64,000 nt of DNA from the NCBI RefSeq assembly GCF_001316435.1, contig NZ_JXLL01000001.1, positions 372,001 through 436,000 on the forward strand, written 5' to 3'. This stretch comes from Caloranaerobacter sp. TR13. GTDB lineage: Bacteria; Bacillota; Clostridia; Tissierellales; Thermohalobacteraceae. Under the pieces are notes generated by a model. It was not told where the DNA came from and searched no databases. It saw only the letters and a program-made list of their open reading frames with translations. Made by a program: the position numbers and the translations under genes. Of this stretch, positions 26,137 through 34,658 are shown piece by piece (the stretch's first letter is position 1; each line of letters opens with the position of its first letter).

Positions 26137-27108
26137 TTGATTCAACATAGAATTGAATGCGTAGATATTGGAAGTGAATTTTGTCCATGTCATTTAGCGG
26201 AAACAAATGACTGTTTAATATGTTCTCACTTACAAGGCAAAGAGTTTTGTGACTGTAATTGGAGAGGTGTATGTGTTTATCAAGAGTATGTTTGGAATGG
26301 TAATAAAAGTAAGAACTTGAGAAGTGAAATTGTTTGCAAGATAGAGGAAAAAATAGAATACAAAAGTAATTTAACAATATTAAAAATAAAAACATCTAGA
26401 ACGCTTTCTAGACAATTAAAAGAACCAGGAGCTTATGTATTCTTGAGAGATATCAGATTGCCACATTATTATGATGTACCTATGTCGATTATGGATGCAG
26501 ATGATATGAATGGATACATCTATATAGCATATCAAACGATAGGAGCTAAAACAAAAATGTTAAAAAAATTAAATAATGAAGTACTTGTTAGAGGACCATT
26601 TTGGAATGGTTTGATAGGTATTAAATATATTAAAAGTACGCGAAATAAAAATTGCTTAATTTTAGCAAGAGGAATAGCTCAGGCGCCTACTTTAGCAGTT
26701 ATTAGGAAACTTAATAGAAATGGTTGCAATTTAAAAGTAATTTTAGATAAAGGTAAAATTGATGAAATATTTTTATCAAAGTACTTAAAAAATTTTAAAG
26801 TAAACTATACTGAAACTGATTTAATGAAAAATGAAGGTAAATTATTAATTAATAATATTCTGGCTGAAAAAAAATATGACCTTATTTATATTGGTGGTTC
26901 AAACTTATTACAAAAACATATTCTTAAGATATTAGAGAAAAATAATTGTATTTCAAAGCTTGTTATTACGAATAATGAAAAGTTTTGCTGTGGAGAAGGT
27001 ATTTGTGGTAGTTGTACAACTTTTACACAAAATGGTGAATTAATAAAGACATGTAAAACTCAAATGGACGTTAAAAAGACAGTTGAAAGGAGGAATATGC
27101 TTGGCTAA
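26137..27108 (+). CDS. Cys-rich ferredoxin-NAD(P) reductase-like protein
   Basis: A 323-residue protein. The N-terminus is a cysteine cluster (Cys8, 16, 18, 26, 29, 38, 40, 46). The middle resembles a flavin/NAD-binding ferredoxin-reductase fold (PGAYVFLRD, then ILARGIAQAPTLAVI). The C-terminus has Cys284, 285, 290, 293 and 306, a PyrK-like 2Fe-2S pattern (CCGEGICGSC). It is related to the sulfide/dihydroorotate dehydrogenase electron-transfer subunits. It starts with TTG 6 bases after AAAGGGGG and overlaps the next gene by 8 bases, so the two probably form one complex. Substrate unknown. Confidence 0.7.
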   Translation: MIQHRIECVDIGSEFCPCHLAETNDCLICSHLQGKEFCDCNWRGVCVYQEYVWNGNKSKNLRSEIVCKIEEKIEYKSNLTILKIKTSRTLSRQLKEPGAYVFLRDIRLPHYYDVPMSIMDADDMNGYIYIAYQTIGAKTKMLKKLNNEVLVRGPFWNGLIGIKYIKSTRNKNCLILARGIAQAPTLAVIRKLNRNGCNLKVILDKGKIDEIFLSKYLKNFKVNYTETDLMKNEGKLLINNILAEKKYDLIYIGGSNLLQKHILKILEKNNCISKLVITNNEKFCCGEGICGSCTTFTQNGELIKTCKTQMDVKKTVERRNMLG

Positions 27109-28381
27109 AATTGTAGTAATTGGTGGGGGTTGGTCTGGTTGTGCAGCAGCAGTTATAGCTAAAAAAGCAGGTGGAGATGTAATTTTAATTGAAAAAACTG
27201 ATATGCTACTTGGTTTAGGTAATGTTGGAGGCATTATGAGAAATAACGGTAGATATACGGCTACTGAAGAAAATATTTATTTAGGAGGTCAAGAGTTATT
27301 CAATATAACAGATAAAGCTGCAAGACATGTTAATGTTAATTTTCCTGGACATAAACATGCAACTTTATATGATGTAACTAAAGTTGAACCCATGGTAAGA
27401 AGATTATTAAAAGAAATTGGAATTGAAATATTATTACAAAAAAGAGTTATTGATGTTGAAATGGATAATAAATCTATTAAAAGTGTAGTTTTATCGGATG
27501 ACACAACTATTTCAGGTGATATATTTATAGAAACAACAGGTTCAACAGGACCTATGGGTAATTGTTTAAAATATGGAAATGGTTGTTCAATGTGTATTTT
27601 AAGATGTCCATCATTTGGTCCAAGAATAAGTGTAAGTAAAAGAGCAGGTGTAGAAGATATACTAGGTCAAAGAGGAGATGAATCGTATGGAGCTTTTAGT
27701 GGTTCATGTAAACTTAATAAGGAATCGCTTAGCGAAGAAATCAGGGAAAAATTAAACAAAGAAGGGGTTGTTATATTACCTATTCCAAAAGAAGATATTA
27801 ATTTTGATAAATTAGATTTAAAAGTTTGTCAGCAATATGCACTTAAGGATTTTGCAGAAAACATTATACTGCTTGACACAGGACATGCAAAGTTAATGAC
27901 TCCATATTATCCATTAGAAAAATTAAGAAAGATAAAAGGTTTAGAAAATGCTAGGTATGAGGATCCTTACTCAGGAGGCAAAGGTAATTCTATAAGATAC
28001 TTATCAATTGCTCCTAGAAATAATGCAATGAAAGTTATAGGTATAGATAACTTATTATGCGCAGGAGAAAAATCAGGATTGTTTGTTGGTCATACAGAAG
28101 CAATAGTTACAGGTTCTTTAGCAGGGCATAATAGTGTAAGGTTAAGTTTAGGAATGCCTTTGCTTGAATTACCAAGAAATTTAGCAATAGGTGATTTAAT
28201 TGCGTATGCAAATGAGCAAATAAGAACAAAAGAAGGACTTAAAAAAAGATATACATTTGCAGGTTCTGAATATTTTGAAAGAATGAAAGAAAAAGATTTA
28301 TATACAGTAGACAAAATAGAAATAAGAAGAAGAGTACAAAGGCTAGATTTATTAAATATTTACGAAGAGAAACTTTTATGA
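27101..28381 (+). CDS. FAD-dependent oxidoreductase partner
   Basis: A 426-residue flavoprotein with an N-terminal dinucleotide-binding GGGWSGCAAAVIAKKAGG and the late FAD motif LLCAGEKSGLFVGHTEAI, a GidA/FAD-dependent-oxidoreductase arrangement. The middle has an unusual Cys run (GNCLKYGNGCSMCILRCP, residues about 155-172) that could bind a metal centre or form a redox disulfide. The TTG start at 27101 is 7 bases after AGGAGG and lies within the end of the previous gene. The substrate is unknown; the neighbours are spore-wall and ribosome genes. Confidence 0.75.
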   Translation: MAKIVVIGGGWSGCAAAVIAKKAGGDVILIEKTDMLLGLGNVGGIMRNNGRYTATEENIYLGGQELFNITDKAARHVNVNFPGHKHATLYDVTKVEPMVRRLLKEIGIEILLQKRVIDVEMDNKSIKSVVLSDDTTISGDIFIETTGSTGPMGNCLKYGNGCSMCILRCPSFGPRISVSKRAGVEDILGQRGDESYGAFSGSCKLNKESLSEEIREKLNKEGVVILPIPKEDINFDKLDLKVCQQYALKDFAENIILLDTGHAKLMTPYYPLEKLRKIKGLENARYEDPYSGGKGNSIRYLSIAPRNNAMKVIGIDNLLCAGEKSGLFVGHTEAIVTGSLAGHNSVRLSLGMPLLELPRNLAIGDLIAYANEQIRTKEGLKKRYTFAGSEYFERMKEKDLYTVDKIEIRRRVQRLDLLNIYEEKLL

Positions 28382-28458
28382 TATTTTATTAAAAGGAAAA
28401 AGTTAAAAGAAATAATTTTTTATATCTTAAAAAAACTAAAGAAAAGGAGAAGGTTAAT

Positions 28459-29166
28459 TTGAGGTTGCAGAAGTATTTGGCTATGTGTGGAGTTGCATCT
28501 AGAAGAAAATCTGAAATGCTAATTTTACAGGGCAGAGTAAGAGTTAATGGTAAAGTAATAGAAGAGTTAGGTTATAAAATAAACCCTAATGTTGATATAG
28601 TATTAGTTGATAAAAAGCCAATTATAAAAAAAGAGAATAATATTTATATTGCACTTAATAAACCAGAAGGTTATATTACAACTGTTAAGGACCAATTTAA
28701 TCGACCTACTGTTCTCGATTTGGTAAAGAGTATCAATGAAAGGATATATCCGATTGGAAGATTAGATTATGATACTTCAGGATTACTAATTCTTACAAAT
28801 GATGGAGATTTAACATACAAATTAACTCATCCTAAGCATGAGATTGAAAAAGTTTATATTGCTAAAATCAAAGGAGTTCCAACTGAAAGAGAGTTAAAGG
28901 AGTTTAGAAATGGATTAAAAATTGATAATTACGTAACATCAAAAGCGAAAATAAAAGTGATAAAAATGTATAATGATTATTCTATTGTAAAAATAACAAT
29001 ACATGAAGGAAAGAATAGACAGATTAGAAAGATGTGTAAGAAAATAAATCACCCTGTAATAAACTTAAAAAGAATTGCTATTGGTAATATTAAATTAGGA
29101 AATTTAAAGAAGGGAGATTGGCGTTATTTAAGTAAAGAAGAAATTCAATATTTAAAGGAACTTTAG
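28459..29166 (+). CDS. rluB: Ribosomal large subunit pseudouridine synthase B
   Basis: A 235-residue enzyme with an N-terminal S4 domain (RLQKYLAMCGVASRRKSE) and the RsuA/RluB catalytic motif GRLDYDTSGLLILTNDG with the catalytic Asp near residue 100, then EGKNRQIRKMC. It forms pseudouridine in 23S rRNA. The start is TTG behind AAGGAGAAGG. rluB downstream of scpAB is a widespread arrangement. A strong terminator follows. Confidence 0.94.
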   Translation: MRLQKYLAMCGVASRRKSEMLILQGRVRVNGKVIEELGYKINPNVDIVLVDKKPIIKKENNIYIALNKPEGYITTVKDQFNRPTVLDLVKSINERIYPIGRLDYDTSGLLILTNDGDLTYKLTHPKHEIEKVYIAKIKGVPTERELKEFRNGLKIDNYVTSKAKIKVIKMYNDYSIVKITIHEGKNRQIRKMCKKINHPVINLKRIAIGNIKLGNLKKGDWRYLSKEEIQYLKEL

Positions 29167-29196
29167 TCATTATGACTTCGTCATAATGACTTTTTT
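29165..29196 (+). terminator. Intrinsic terminator after rluB
   Basis: A perfect 12-bp stem (AGTCATTATGAC with GTCATAATGACT), loop TTC, and six T. It begins within the rluB stop. Confidence 0.93.
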
Positions 29197-29216
29197 CTTT
29201 AAAATACAAAAATATT

Positions 29217-29225
29217 TGATATAAT
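29217..29225 (+). promoter_or_regulatory. Extended -10 promoter before the GNAT-mnmM genes
   Basis: TGATATAAT (TG, one base, TATAAT at 29220-29225) lies 36 bases before the start codon and just after the rluB terminator. No good -35 hexamer is seen. Confidence 0.55.
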
Positions 29226-29260
29226 AAAATTGTTTAATATTTAATTGTTGGAGGTAAAAA

Positions 29261-29704
29261 ATGATATCTGCAAAAAAAATAAATAAAAAAGAGGAATTAA
29301 TAGAAGTAAATAAACTACTATTGAAAAATGGATTTGAAGAAGAAAAGGAATTAGACCAGATTATATATATTATGGAGGAAAATGAAGAGCTTATTGGTGT
29401 TGCAAAAATAACAGTTGTTAAAAATTTTGGACTACTAAATTATCTAATAATAGATTCAGATAGAAGAGGAGAAAACTTAGGGGATTCTTTATTAAGGGCT
29501 ATATTAAATTTTTGTGATTTAAATTCTATTAAAAAAGTTTACTATCCTTATGAAGATTTATATTTAATAAAAAAAGGCTTTAAATTAGCGGATATAACTG
29601 AAATAGAAATGTTAAATATGTACAATATTATTACAGAAAAGTTAATAGTTTGTAATACTGAAGAGTTTTTTAAAAATAGCTGTAAAACAAGAAGGAGATG
29701 TTGA
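29261..29704 (+). CDS. GNAT-family acetyltransferase-like protein
   Basis: A 147-residue protein with a GNAT-like core: a beta strand pair followed by the acetyl-CoA pyrophosphate-loop-like RRGENLGDSLLRAILN (residues 69-84). The C-terminal strand is short and Cys/Arg-rich (CKTRRRC). The substrate is unknown. ATG follows TTGGAGG. mnmM starts 1 base after its stop, with its ribosome site inside this gene, so the two are coupled. Confidence 0.65.
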   Translation: MISAKKINKKEELIEVNKLLLKNGFEEEKELDQIIYIMEENEELIGVAKITVVKNFGLLNYLIIDSDRRGENLGDSLLRAILNFCDLNSIKKVYYPYEDLYLIKKGFKLADITEIEMLNMYNIITEKLIVCNTEEFFKNSCKTRRRC

Positions 29705-29705
29705 A

Positions 29706-30278
29706 ATGAGTAGAAAATACTTTACTAAAGCTACAGATATAGCAAAAAGAATAGTAGAAGAAAGAGTAAAAGAAGGAGATATTGTTATTGATGCTACAAT
29801 AGGAAATGGTTATGATACTGTTTTTTTAGCAAAATTAGTTGGGAAAACTGGTAAAGTATATGGATTTGATATACAAAGTAAAGCTATAGAAAATACAAAG
29901 GCTAAACTAATAGAATCTACGTTAACCGAAAGAGTAATACTTATAAAAGATAGTCATGAGAATATAGATAGGTATGTAAAAGAAAAGATAGATCTAGTGA
30001 TTTTTAACTTGGGATATCTTCCAGGTGGTGACCATGAAATAACAACAAAGCCGAATTCTACAATTAAAGCACTAAAGAAGTCCCTAGATATTTTAAAGGA
30101 AAACGGTATCATAGTCTTAGTAATATATCATGGTCATGAAATGGGTAAAATTGAAAAAAATATCATAGAACAATATGTTAGAGAATTAAATCAAAAAAAG
30201 TATACAGTTATTAAGTTTGAATTTATTAATCAAATAAATAATCCACCTTTGATTATTGCTATTGAAAAAAACTTATAG
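29706..30278 (+). CDS. mnmM: tRNA 5-aminomethyl-2-thiouridine methyltransferase MnmM (YtqB)
   Basis: A 190-residue class I SAM methyltransferase. The SAM loop is DATIGNGYDTVFLA and the subfamily-specific block is FNLGYLPGGDHEITTKP near residue 100, which matches Bacillus YtqB, now called MnmM and reported to complete mnm5s2U at the tRNA wobble base. Older labels call it a putative rRNA methyltransferase. ATG lies 8 bases after AAGGAG. miaB and miaA, which also modify the tRNA anticodon loop, are elsewhere in the window. Confidence 0.85.
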   Translation: MSRKYFTKATDIAKRIVEERVKEGDIVIDATIGNGYDTVFLAKLVGKTGKVYGFDIQSKAIENTKAKLIESTLTERVILIKDSHENIDRYVKEKIDLVIFNLGYLPGGDHEITTKPNSTIKALKKSLDILKENGIIVLVIYHGHEMGKIEKNIIEQYVRELNQKKYTVIKFEFINQINNPPLIIAIEKNL

Positions 30279-30289
30279 GAGGTTGTTTA

Positions 30290-31687
30290 ATGAGTAAAGT
30301 AAAAATTACAGAAACTATATTTAGAGATGCTCATCAATCATTAATAGCTACAAGAATGAAAACTGAAGAGATGTTACCTATTGCAGAGAAACTTGACAAA
30401 GTAGGTTTTCATGCATTAGAAGTTTGGGGTGGAGCTACTTTTGATGCATGTTTAAGATTCCTAAATGAAGACCCTTGGGAAAGATTAAGGAAAATTAGGA
30501 AAGTAATAAAAAACACTAAGCTGCAAATGCTTTTAAGAGGACAGAATTTATTGGGTTATAAACATTATCCAGATGACATAGTTGAAGAATTTGTTAAAAA
30601 ATCAATATATAATGGTATAGACATAGTAAGAATTTTTGACGCTTTAAATGATGTAAGAAATTTAATTACTGCAGTTAATGCAACTAAAAAAGCTGGAGGA
30701 CATGCTCAAACAGCAATATCATTTACTATAAGTCCTGTACATGACATAGACTATTATGTTAAAAAAGCTAAAGAGATGGAAGAGATTGGAGCTGACTCTA
30801 TATGTATTAAAGATATGTCAGGAATATTGTTACCATATGTAGCTGAAGAGTTGATAACAAGAATAAAGGAAAAAGTAAACTTACCAATAGAATTACACTC
30901 TCACTTTACTAGTGGGATAGCTGACTTAACATATCTAAAAGCAATTGAAGCAGGTGTAGATATAATTGATACTGCAATTTCACCTTTTGCAATGGGGACA
31001 AGTCAACCTGCAACTGAATCTATGGTTGCATCTTTAAAAGATACTCCATATGATACAGGACTTGACTTAAATATATTAAATGAGATAGCTGAATATTTTA
31101 AACCTATTAGAGACAAATATCTAAAAGAAGGCTTACTTAATCCTAAAGTTTTAGGAGTGAACGCCAAAACACTAGCATATCAGGTGCCAGGCGGAATGTT
31201 ATCAAATTTAGTTTCACAATTAGAGCAACAAGGTTCTTTAGATAAATTTGAAAAAGTTTTAGAAGAAGTACCTAGAGTAAGAGAAGACTTAGGTTATCCT
31301 CCATTAGTTACACCAATGAGTCAAATGGTAGGTACTCAAGCAGTATTTAATGTTATTTTAGGCGAAAGATATAAAATGGTACCATCTGAAATAAAGAATT
31401 ACGTAAAAGGGTTATATGGAAGGCCTACGATACCTATAGCTAACGAAGTGAAAAAGAAAATAATTGGAGAAACAGATGTTTATGAAGGTAGACCAGCTGA
31501 TTTATTACAACCAAAGCTAGAAAAATTAAAAAATGAGATTAAAGAATACATAGAACAAGAAGAAGATGTTCTAACATATGCTTTATTCCCACAAATCGCT
31601 ATCAAATTCTTCCAGTACAGACAAATATATAAATATAAAATAGATAATACATTATTAGATATAGAAGAAAAAACATATCCAATATAA
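30290..31687 (+). CDS. Pyruvate/oxaloacetate carboxyltransferase subunit (OadA/PycB-like)
   Basis: A 465-residue HMG-CoA-lyase-like TIM barrel. RDAHQSLIATRM at residues 12-23, IRIFDALND-type and SICIKDMSG-type metal and biotin-carboxylate motifs (about 111-180) and ELHSHFTSG are those of the transcarboxylase/oxaloacetate decarboxylase alpha subunit. The length ends before a biotinyl domain and no AMKM-type biotin site exists. No biotin carrier or membrane beta subunit is adjacent, so partners must be encoded elsewhere. ATG follows TAGGAGG. Confidence 0.88.
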   Translation: MSKVKITETIFRDAHQSLIATRMKTEEMLPIAEKLDKVGFHALEVWGGATFDACLRFLNEDPWERLRKIRKVIKNTKLQMLLRGQNLLGYKHYPDDIVEEFVKKSIYNGIDIVRIFDALNDVRNLITAVNATKKAGGHAQTAISFTISPVHDIDYYVKKAKEMEEIGADSICIKDMSGILLPYVAEELITRIKEKVNLPIELHSHFTSGIADLTYLKAIEAGVDIIDTAISPFAMGTSQPATESMVASLKDTPYDTGLDLNILNEIAEYFKPIRDKYLKEGLLNPKVLGVNAKTLAYQVPGGMLSNLVSQLEQQGSLDKFEKVLEEVPRVREDLGYPPLVTPMSQMVGTQAVFNVILGERYKMVPSEIKNYVKGLYGRPTIPIANEVKKKIIGETDVYEGRPADLLQPKLEKLKNEIKEYIEQEEDVLTYALFPQIAIKFFQYRQIYKYKIDNTLLDIEEKTYPI

Positions 31688-31694
31688 ATAGGTA

Positions 31695-32333
31695 TTAACA
31701 ATCCTTATGAAGGTAAATAGTTGTTGGTTTGTTACTTGTATATTTAATTACTTTTACAACAGAATTACTCGGAATACTCTTACCACATTTTAAGCAAACA
31801 AAATTGGATTTATTTAAGAATTGTATGGAGACCTCAGTTTGGAGGTTTCCATATTTTTCCCAACTTTTCCAACCTGTTTTGCATAGGTGATATCTATTTT
31901 CATAATCTGCATATACCCATTTAAGTATTTTATGAAAATGGAATGGGTACTTTGTATATCTAATAAATGCCATAGGAAGCCCAAGTTGGATCATATATTC
32001 TTCAAAAGTAGTTTCAATTTTAGTTTGTAAAGGTTCACCTATACTTACACTTTCATAATTATAATTTTTGTTACTCAACCATTTTCTAAGGTTATCAAAC
32101 ATATAACCTCTGCATACAAGAATTTTTTCATTTTTATCGACATTTAATTTTTTGAATAAATCTTTAACTATGGTTACCACATGTTCTAAATAATATTTAT
32201 TTTTAAAATTTTCTTTTGAATAGTATTTAATAGGTATGATATCATAATAAAATTCACTAGTTTCAACTCTCATAGCTCCAATACAAGTCCCTCCAACAAG
32301 ACTTCCACTACCTGCATCATCAATTTGTATCAA
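31695..32333 (-). CDS. Unrecognised protein with C-terminal zinc-like motif
   Basis: I do not recognise a named family. The 212-residue protein begins with a strand and acidic loop (IQIDDAGSGSLVGGTCIGA) that recalls RNase H/actin-like folds, and ends with a possible zinc site (Cys180, Cys183, His209, Cys212). The TTG start at 32333 is chosen because AGGAG lies 8 bases upstream; GTG 32342 overlaps that site. It is transcribed away from surE with a shared 80-base control region, and converges on the OadA-like gene with 7 bases between the stops. Confidence 0.65.
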   Translation of the reverse strand: MIQIDDAGSGSLVGGTCIGAMRVETSEFYYDIIPIKYYSKENFKNKYYLEHVVTIVKDLFKKLNVDKNEKILVCRGYMFDNLRKWLSNKNYNYESVSIGEPLQTKIETTFEEYMIQLGLPMAFIRYTKYPFHFHKILKWVYADYENRYHLCKTGWKSWEKYGNLQTEVSIQFLNKSNFVCLKCGKSIPSNSVVKVIKYTSNKPTTIYLHKDC

Positions 32334-32414
32334 AATTATCACTCCTCAATTAACAATGACTAATAATATTATTATTTACATATGTGAAAATAATATTAGA
32401 AAGGAGGTAAACAA

Positions 32415-33179
32415 TTGAAAATATTAGTTACAAATGATGATGGAATTTTTGCAAATGGTATAAAAGAAATATCAATTAAGCTTTCTGAAATCGCTGAAGT
32501 CATTGTAGTAGCACCAGATAGAGAAAGAAGTGCTATTGGTCATGCAATAACAATACATACACCTCTAAGAGTAGAAAAAGTTGAAAATATAATACCTAAT
32601 ATAGAAACATGGGCTATAAATGGAACACCTAGTGATTGTGTTAAAATAGCAGTTGAATCAATTATGAATAAAAAACCAGATTTGATAGTATCAGGAATAA
32701 ACAATGGTCCTAATTTAGGTACAGATGTAATTTACTCAGGTACAGTTTCAGCTGCAATTGAAGGTGCTATACATAGCATACCTTCTGTTGCAATTTCTGC
32801 TTGTTTTTTTAATGCAAAAATAAATTATGAAAGTATAGCAGAAATTTCTTGCAAAATTATAAAAAATTTAATTAAAAAAGATTTACCACAAAATATTATT
32901 TTAAATATAAATATACCTTCATTACTTTTAGAAAAAATTAAAGGTATTAAAATTACTGAGTTAGGAATAAGAAAATATAACAATAATTATATAAAAAGAA
33001 CAGATCCAAAAGGTAAAAATTATTATTGGTTATCTGGAGAATTAATAGAAATCGAAAACAAAGATACAAGTGATATAGTAGCTATAGAAGAAGGTTACAT
33101 TTCCATAACTCCATTACATTTCGATTTAACTGCTTATTATTATATAGATGAATTAAAGAGTTGGAAATTTAAAATCTAA
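32415..33179 (+). CDS. surE: 5'/3'-nucleotidase SurE
   Basis: A 254-residue metal-dependent nucleoside monophosphate phosphatase. Motifs are VTNDDGI (Asp8-Asp9, metal), the Ser/Asn loop, NGTPSDCV and SGINNGPNLGTDVIYSGTV. The start is TTG behind GAAAGGAGG. It probably acts in nucleotide turnover or stationary survival. It diverges from an unrecognised gene across a short region with an inverted TAATATTATT repeat. Confidence 0.94.
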   Translation: MKILVTNDDGIFANGIKEISIKLSEIAEVIVVAPDRERSAIGHAITIHTPLRVEKVENIIPNIETWAINGTPSDCVKIAVESIMNKKPDLIVSGINNGPNLGTDVIYSGTVSAAIEGAIHSIPSVAISACFFNAKINYESIAEISCKIIKNLIKKDLPQNIILNINIPSLLLEKIKGIKITELGIRKYNNNYIKRTDPKGKNYYWLSGELIEIENKDTSDIVAIEEGYISITPLHFDLTAYYYIDELKSWKFKI

Positions 33180-33254
33180 TATTTTATTAATTTTGCATAA
33201 AATGAAATAAAACTTGCAAAATCTATAAAAATAATTAAGAAAATGAAAAATAAA

Positions 33255-33283
33255 TTGCAATACAGTATTTATTTTGCTATTAT
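33255..33283 (+). promoter_or_regulatory. Vegetative promoter of the 2-oxoacid oxidoreductase operon
   Basis: TTGCAA at 33255-33260, a 17-base spacer and TATTAT at 33278-33283 preceded by TGC (extended -10). It lies 33 bases before the first start codon. Confidence 0.65.
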
Positions 33284-33316
33284 AAAGATGAGAAAAAGTA
33301 AAAAGGGGGTTTTAAA

Positions 33317-33538
33317 ATGCCCACATCTATAACAAATAAAGAGCTTATTATAAAAAAAGAGTGGTGTAAAGGATGTGGAATTTGCGTAGAATTTTGTCCA
33401 AAAGAAGTTTTAACAATAAACAAAGGAAAGGTTGAAATAATTAATTTAGATGTTTGTACAAAATGCGGCTTGTGTGAATTAAGGTGTCCCGATTATGCAA
33501 TATTTTTAGGGGGTAAAGATAATGGAAAAAAAAGTTAA
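33317..33538 (+). CDS. 2-oxoacid:ferredoxin oxidoreductase, ferredoxin-like delta subunit
   Basis: A 73-residue protein with two complete 4Fe-4S motifs: Cys17, 20, 23, 27 and Cys47, 50, 53, 57. It carries electrons from the catalytic subunits to free ferredoxin. ATG follows AAAAAGGGGG. Its 3' end overlaps the alpha-subunit gene by 17 bases. The gene order delta-alpha-beta-gamma is the usual one for KorDABC-type enzymes. Confidence 0.9.
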   Translation: MPTSITNKELIIKKEWCKGCGICVEFCPKEVLTINKGKVEIINLDVCTKCGLCELRCPDYAIFLGGKDNGKKS

Positions 33539-34655
33539 GTTAATGCAAGGAAATGAAGCATGTGTTGAGGGAGCAATAGCTGCAGGTATGAGATTTTTTG
33601 CAGGTTATCCTATAACTCCTTCTACAGAAATAGCTGAGTTTTCAGCACAAAAATTACCTAGAGTTGGTGGTAAATTTATACAAATGGAAGATGAAATAGC
33701 TAGTATGGCTGCTATAATAGGTGCATCACTAACTGGCTTAAAATCAATGACAGCAACTAGTGGGCCTGGTTTCTCTTTAAAACAAGAAAATATAGGATAT
33801 GCTTCCATTGCAGAAGTTCCATGTGTAATTGTAAATGTGCAAAGGGGAGGACCTAGTACAGGGCTACCTACATCACCTGCTCAAGGAGATGTAATGCAAG
33901 CAAGATGGGGGACACATGGAGATCATCCGATTATTGCTTTAACACCATCTTCTGTACGTGAAACTTTTGATTTAACTGTAAAAGCATTTAATTTATCTGA
34001 AAGATACAGAGTACCTGTAGTGTTGTTATTAGATGAAGTGATTGCGCATATGAGAGAAAAGATAGAAATACCAAGTAAGGATGAAATAGAGATAATAAAT
34101 AGAAAAAAACCAAAAGTTAATATAGAAGATTATAAACCTTATGAGACAGATGATAGTGATTTAGTACCAGCAATGGCTTCTTATGGAGAAGGATATCGTT
34201 TTCATGTTACAGGTTTGGTACATGATGAAACAGGTTTTCCAAGCAATAGTCCTGTTGTAGCAGAAAAATTAATTAGAAGATTAATTGATAAAATAGAAGT
34301 TAATAAGGAAGATATAATTTTATATGAAGAATATAATTTGGAAGATGCTGAAATTGCAATAGTTGCATATGGAAGTACTGCTAGATCAGCTAAGAGTGCA
34401 ATTGATATGGCAAGAGATGAGGGAATTAAAGTTGGGTTGTTTAGACCTATTACAATTTGGCCTGCTGCTGATAAAATAATTGAAAAACTTTCTAAGAGAG
34501 TTAAAACTATAATAGTTGTAGAGATGAATTTAGGGCAATATGTTTATGAGATAGAAAGAATTGCTAGTAAAAATTGTAGTATTAAAAGTTATGGTAGAGT
34601 TAATGGGGAATTAATTACTCCTGATGAAATTTTGGATAAAATTAAGGAGGTTTAA
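33522..34655 (+). CDS. korA: 2-oxoacid:ferredoxin oxidoreductase alpha subunit
   Basis: A 377-residue subunit with the family motif GNEACVEGAIAAGMRFFAGYP near the N-terminus, YPITPSTEIAE binding the substrate side, and TSGPGFSLKQENIGYAS. The enzyme oxidatively decarboxylates a 2-oxoacid to an acyl-CoA. The sequence fits the 2-oxoglutarate or branched-chain subgroup, but the substrate cannot be decided by eye. It starts inside the delta-subunit gene behind TAGGGGG. Confidence 0.87.
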   Translation: MEKKVKLMQGNEACVEGAIAAGMRFFAGYPITPSTEIAEFSAQKLPRVGGKFIQMEDEIASMAAIIGASLTGLKSMTATSGPGFSLKQENIGYASIAEVPCVIVNVQRGGPSTGLPTSPAQGDVMQARWGTHGDHPIIALTPSSVRETFDLTVKAFNLSERYRVPVVLLLDEVIAHMREKIEIPSKDEIEIINRKKPKVNIEDYKPYETDDSDLVPAMASYGEGYRFHVTGLVHDETGFPSNSPVVAEKLIRRLIDKIEVNKEDIILYEEYNLEDAEIAIVAYGSTARSAKSAIDMARDEGIKVGLFRPITIWPAADKIIEKLSKRVKTIIVVEMNLGQYVYEIERIASKNCSIKSYGRVNGELITPDEILDKIKEV

Positions 34656-34658
34656 ACT

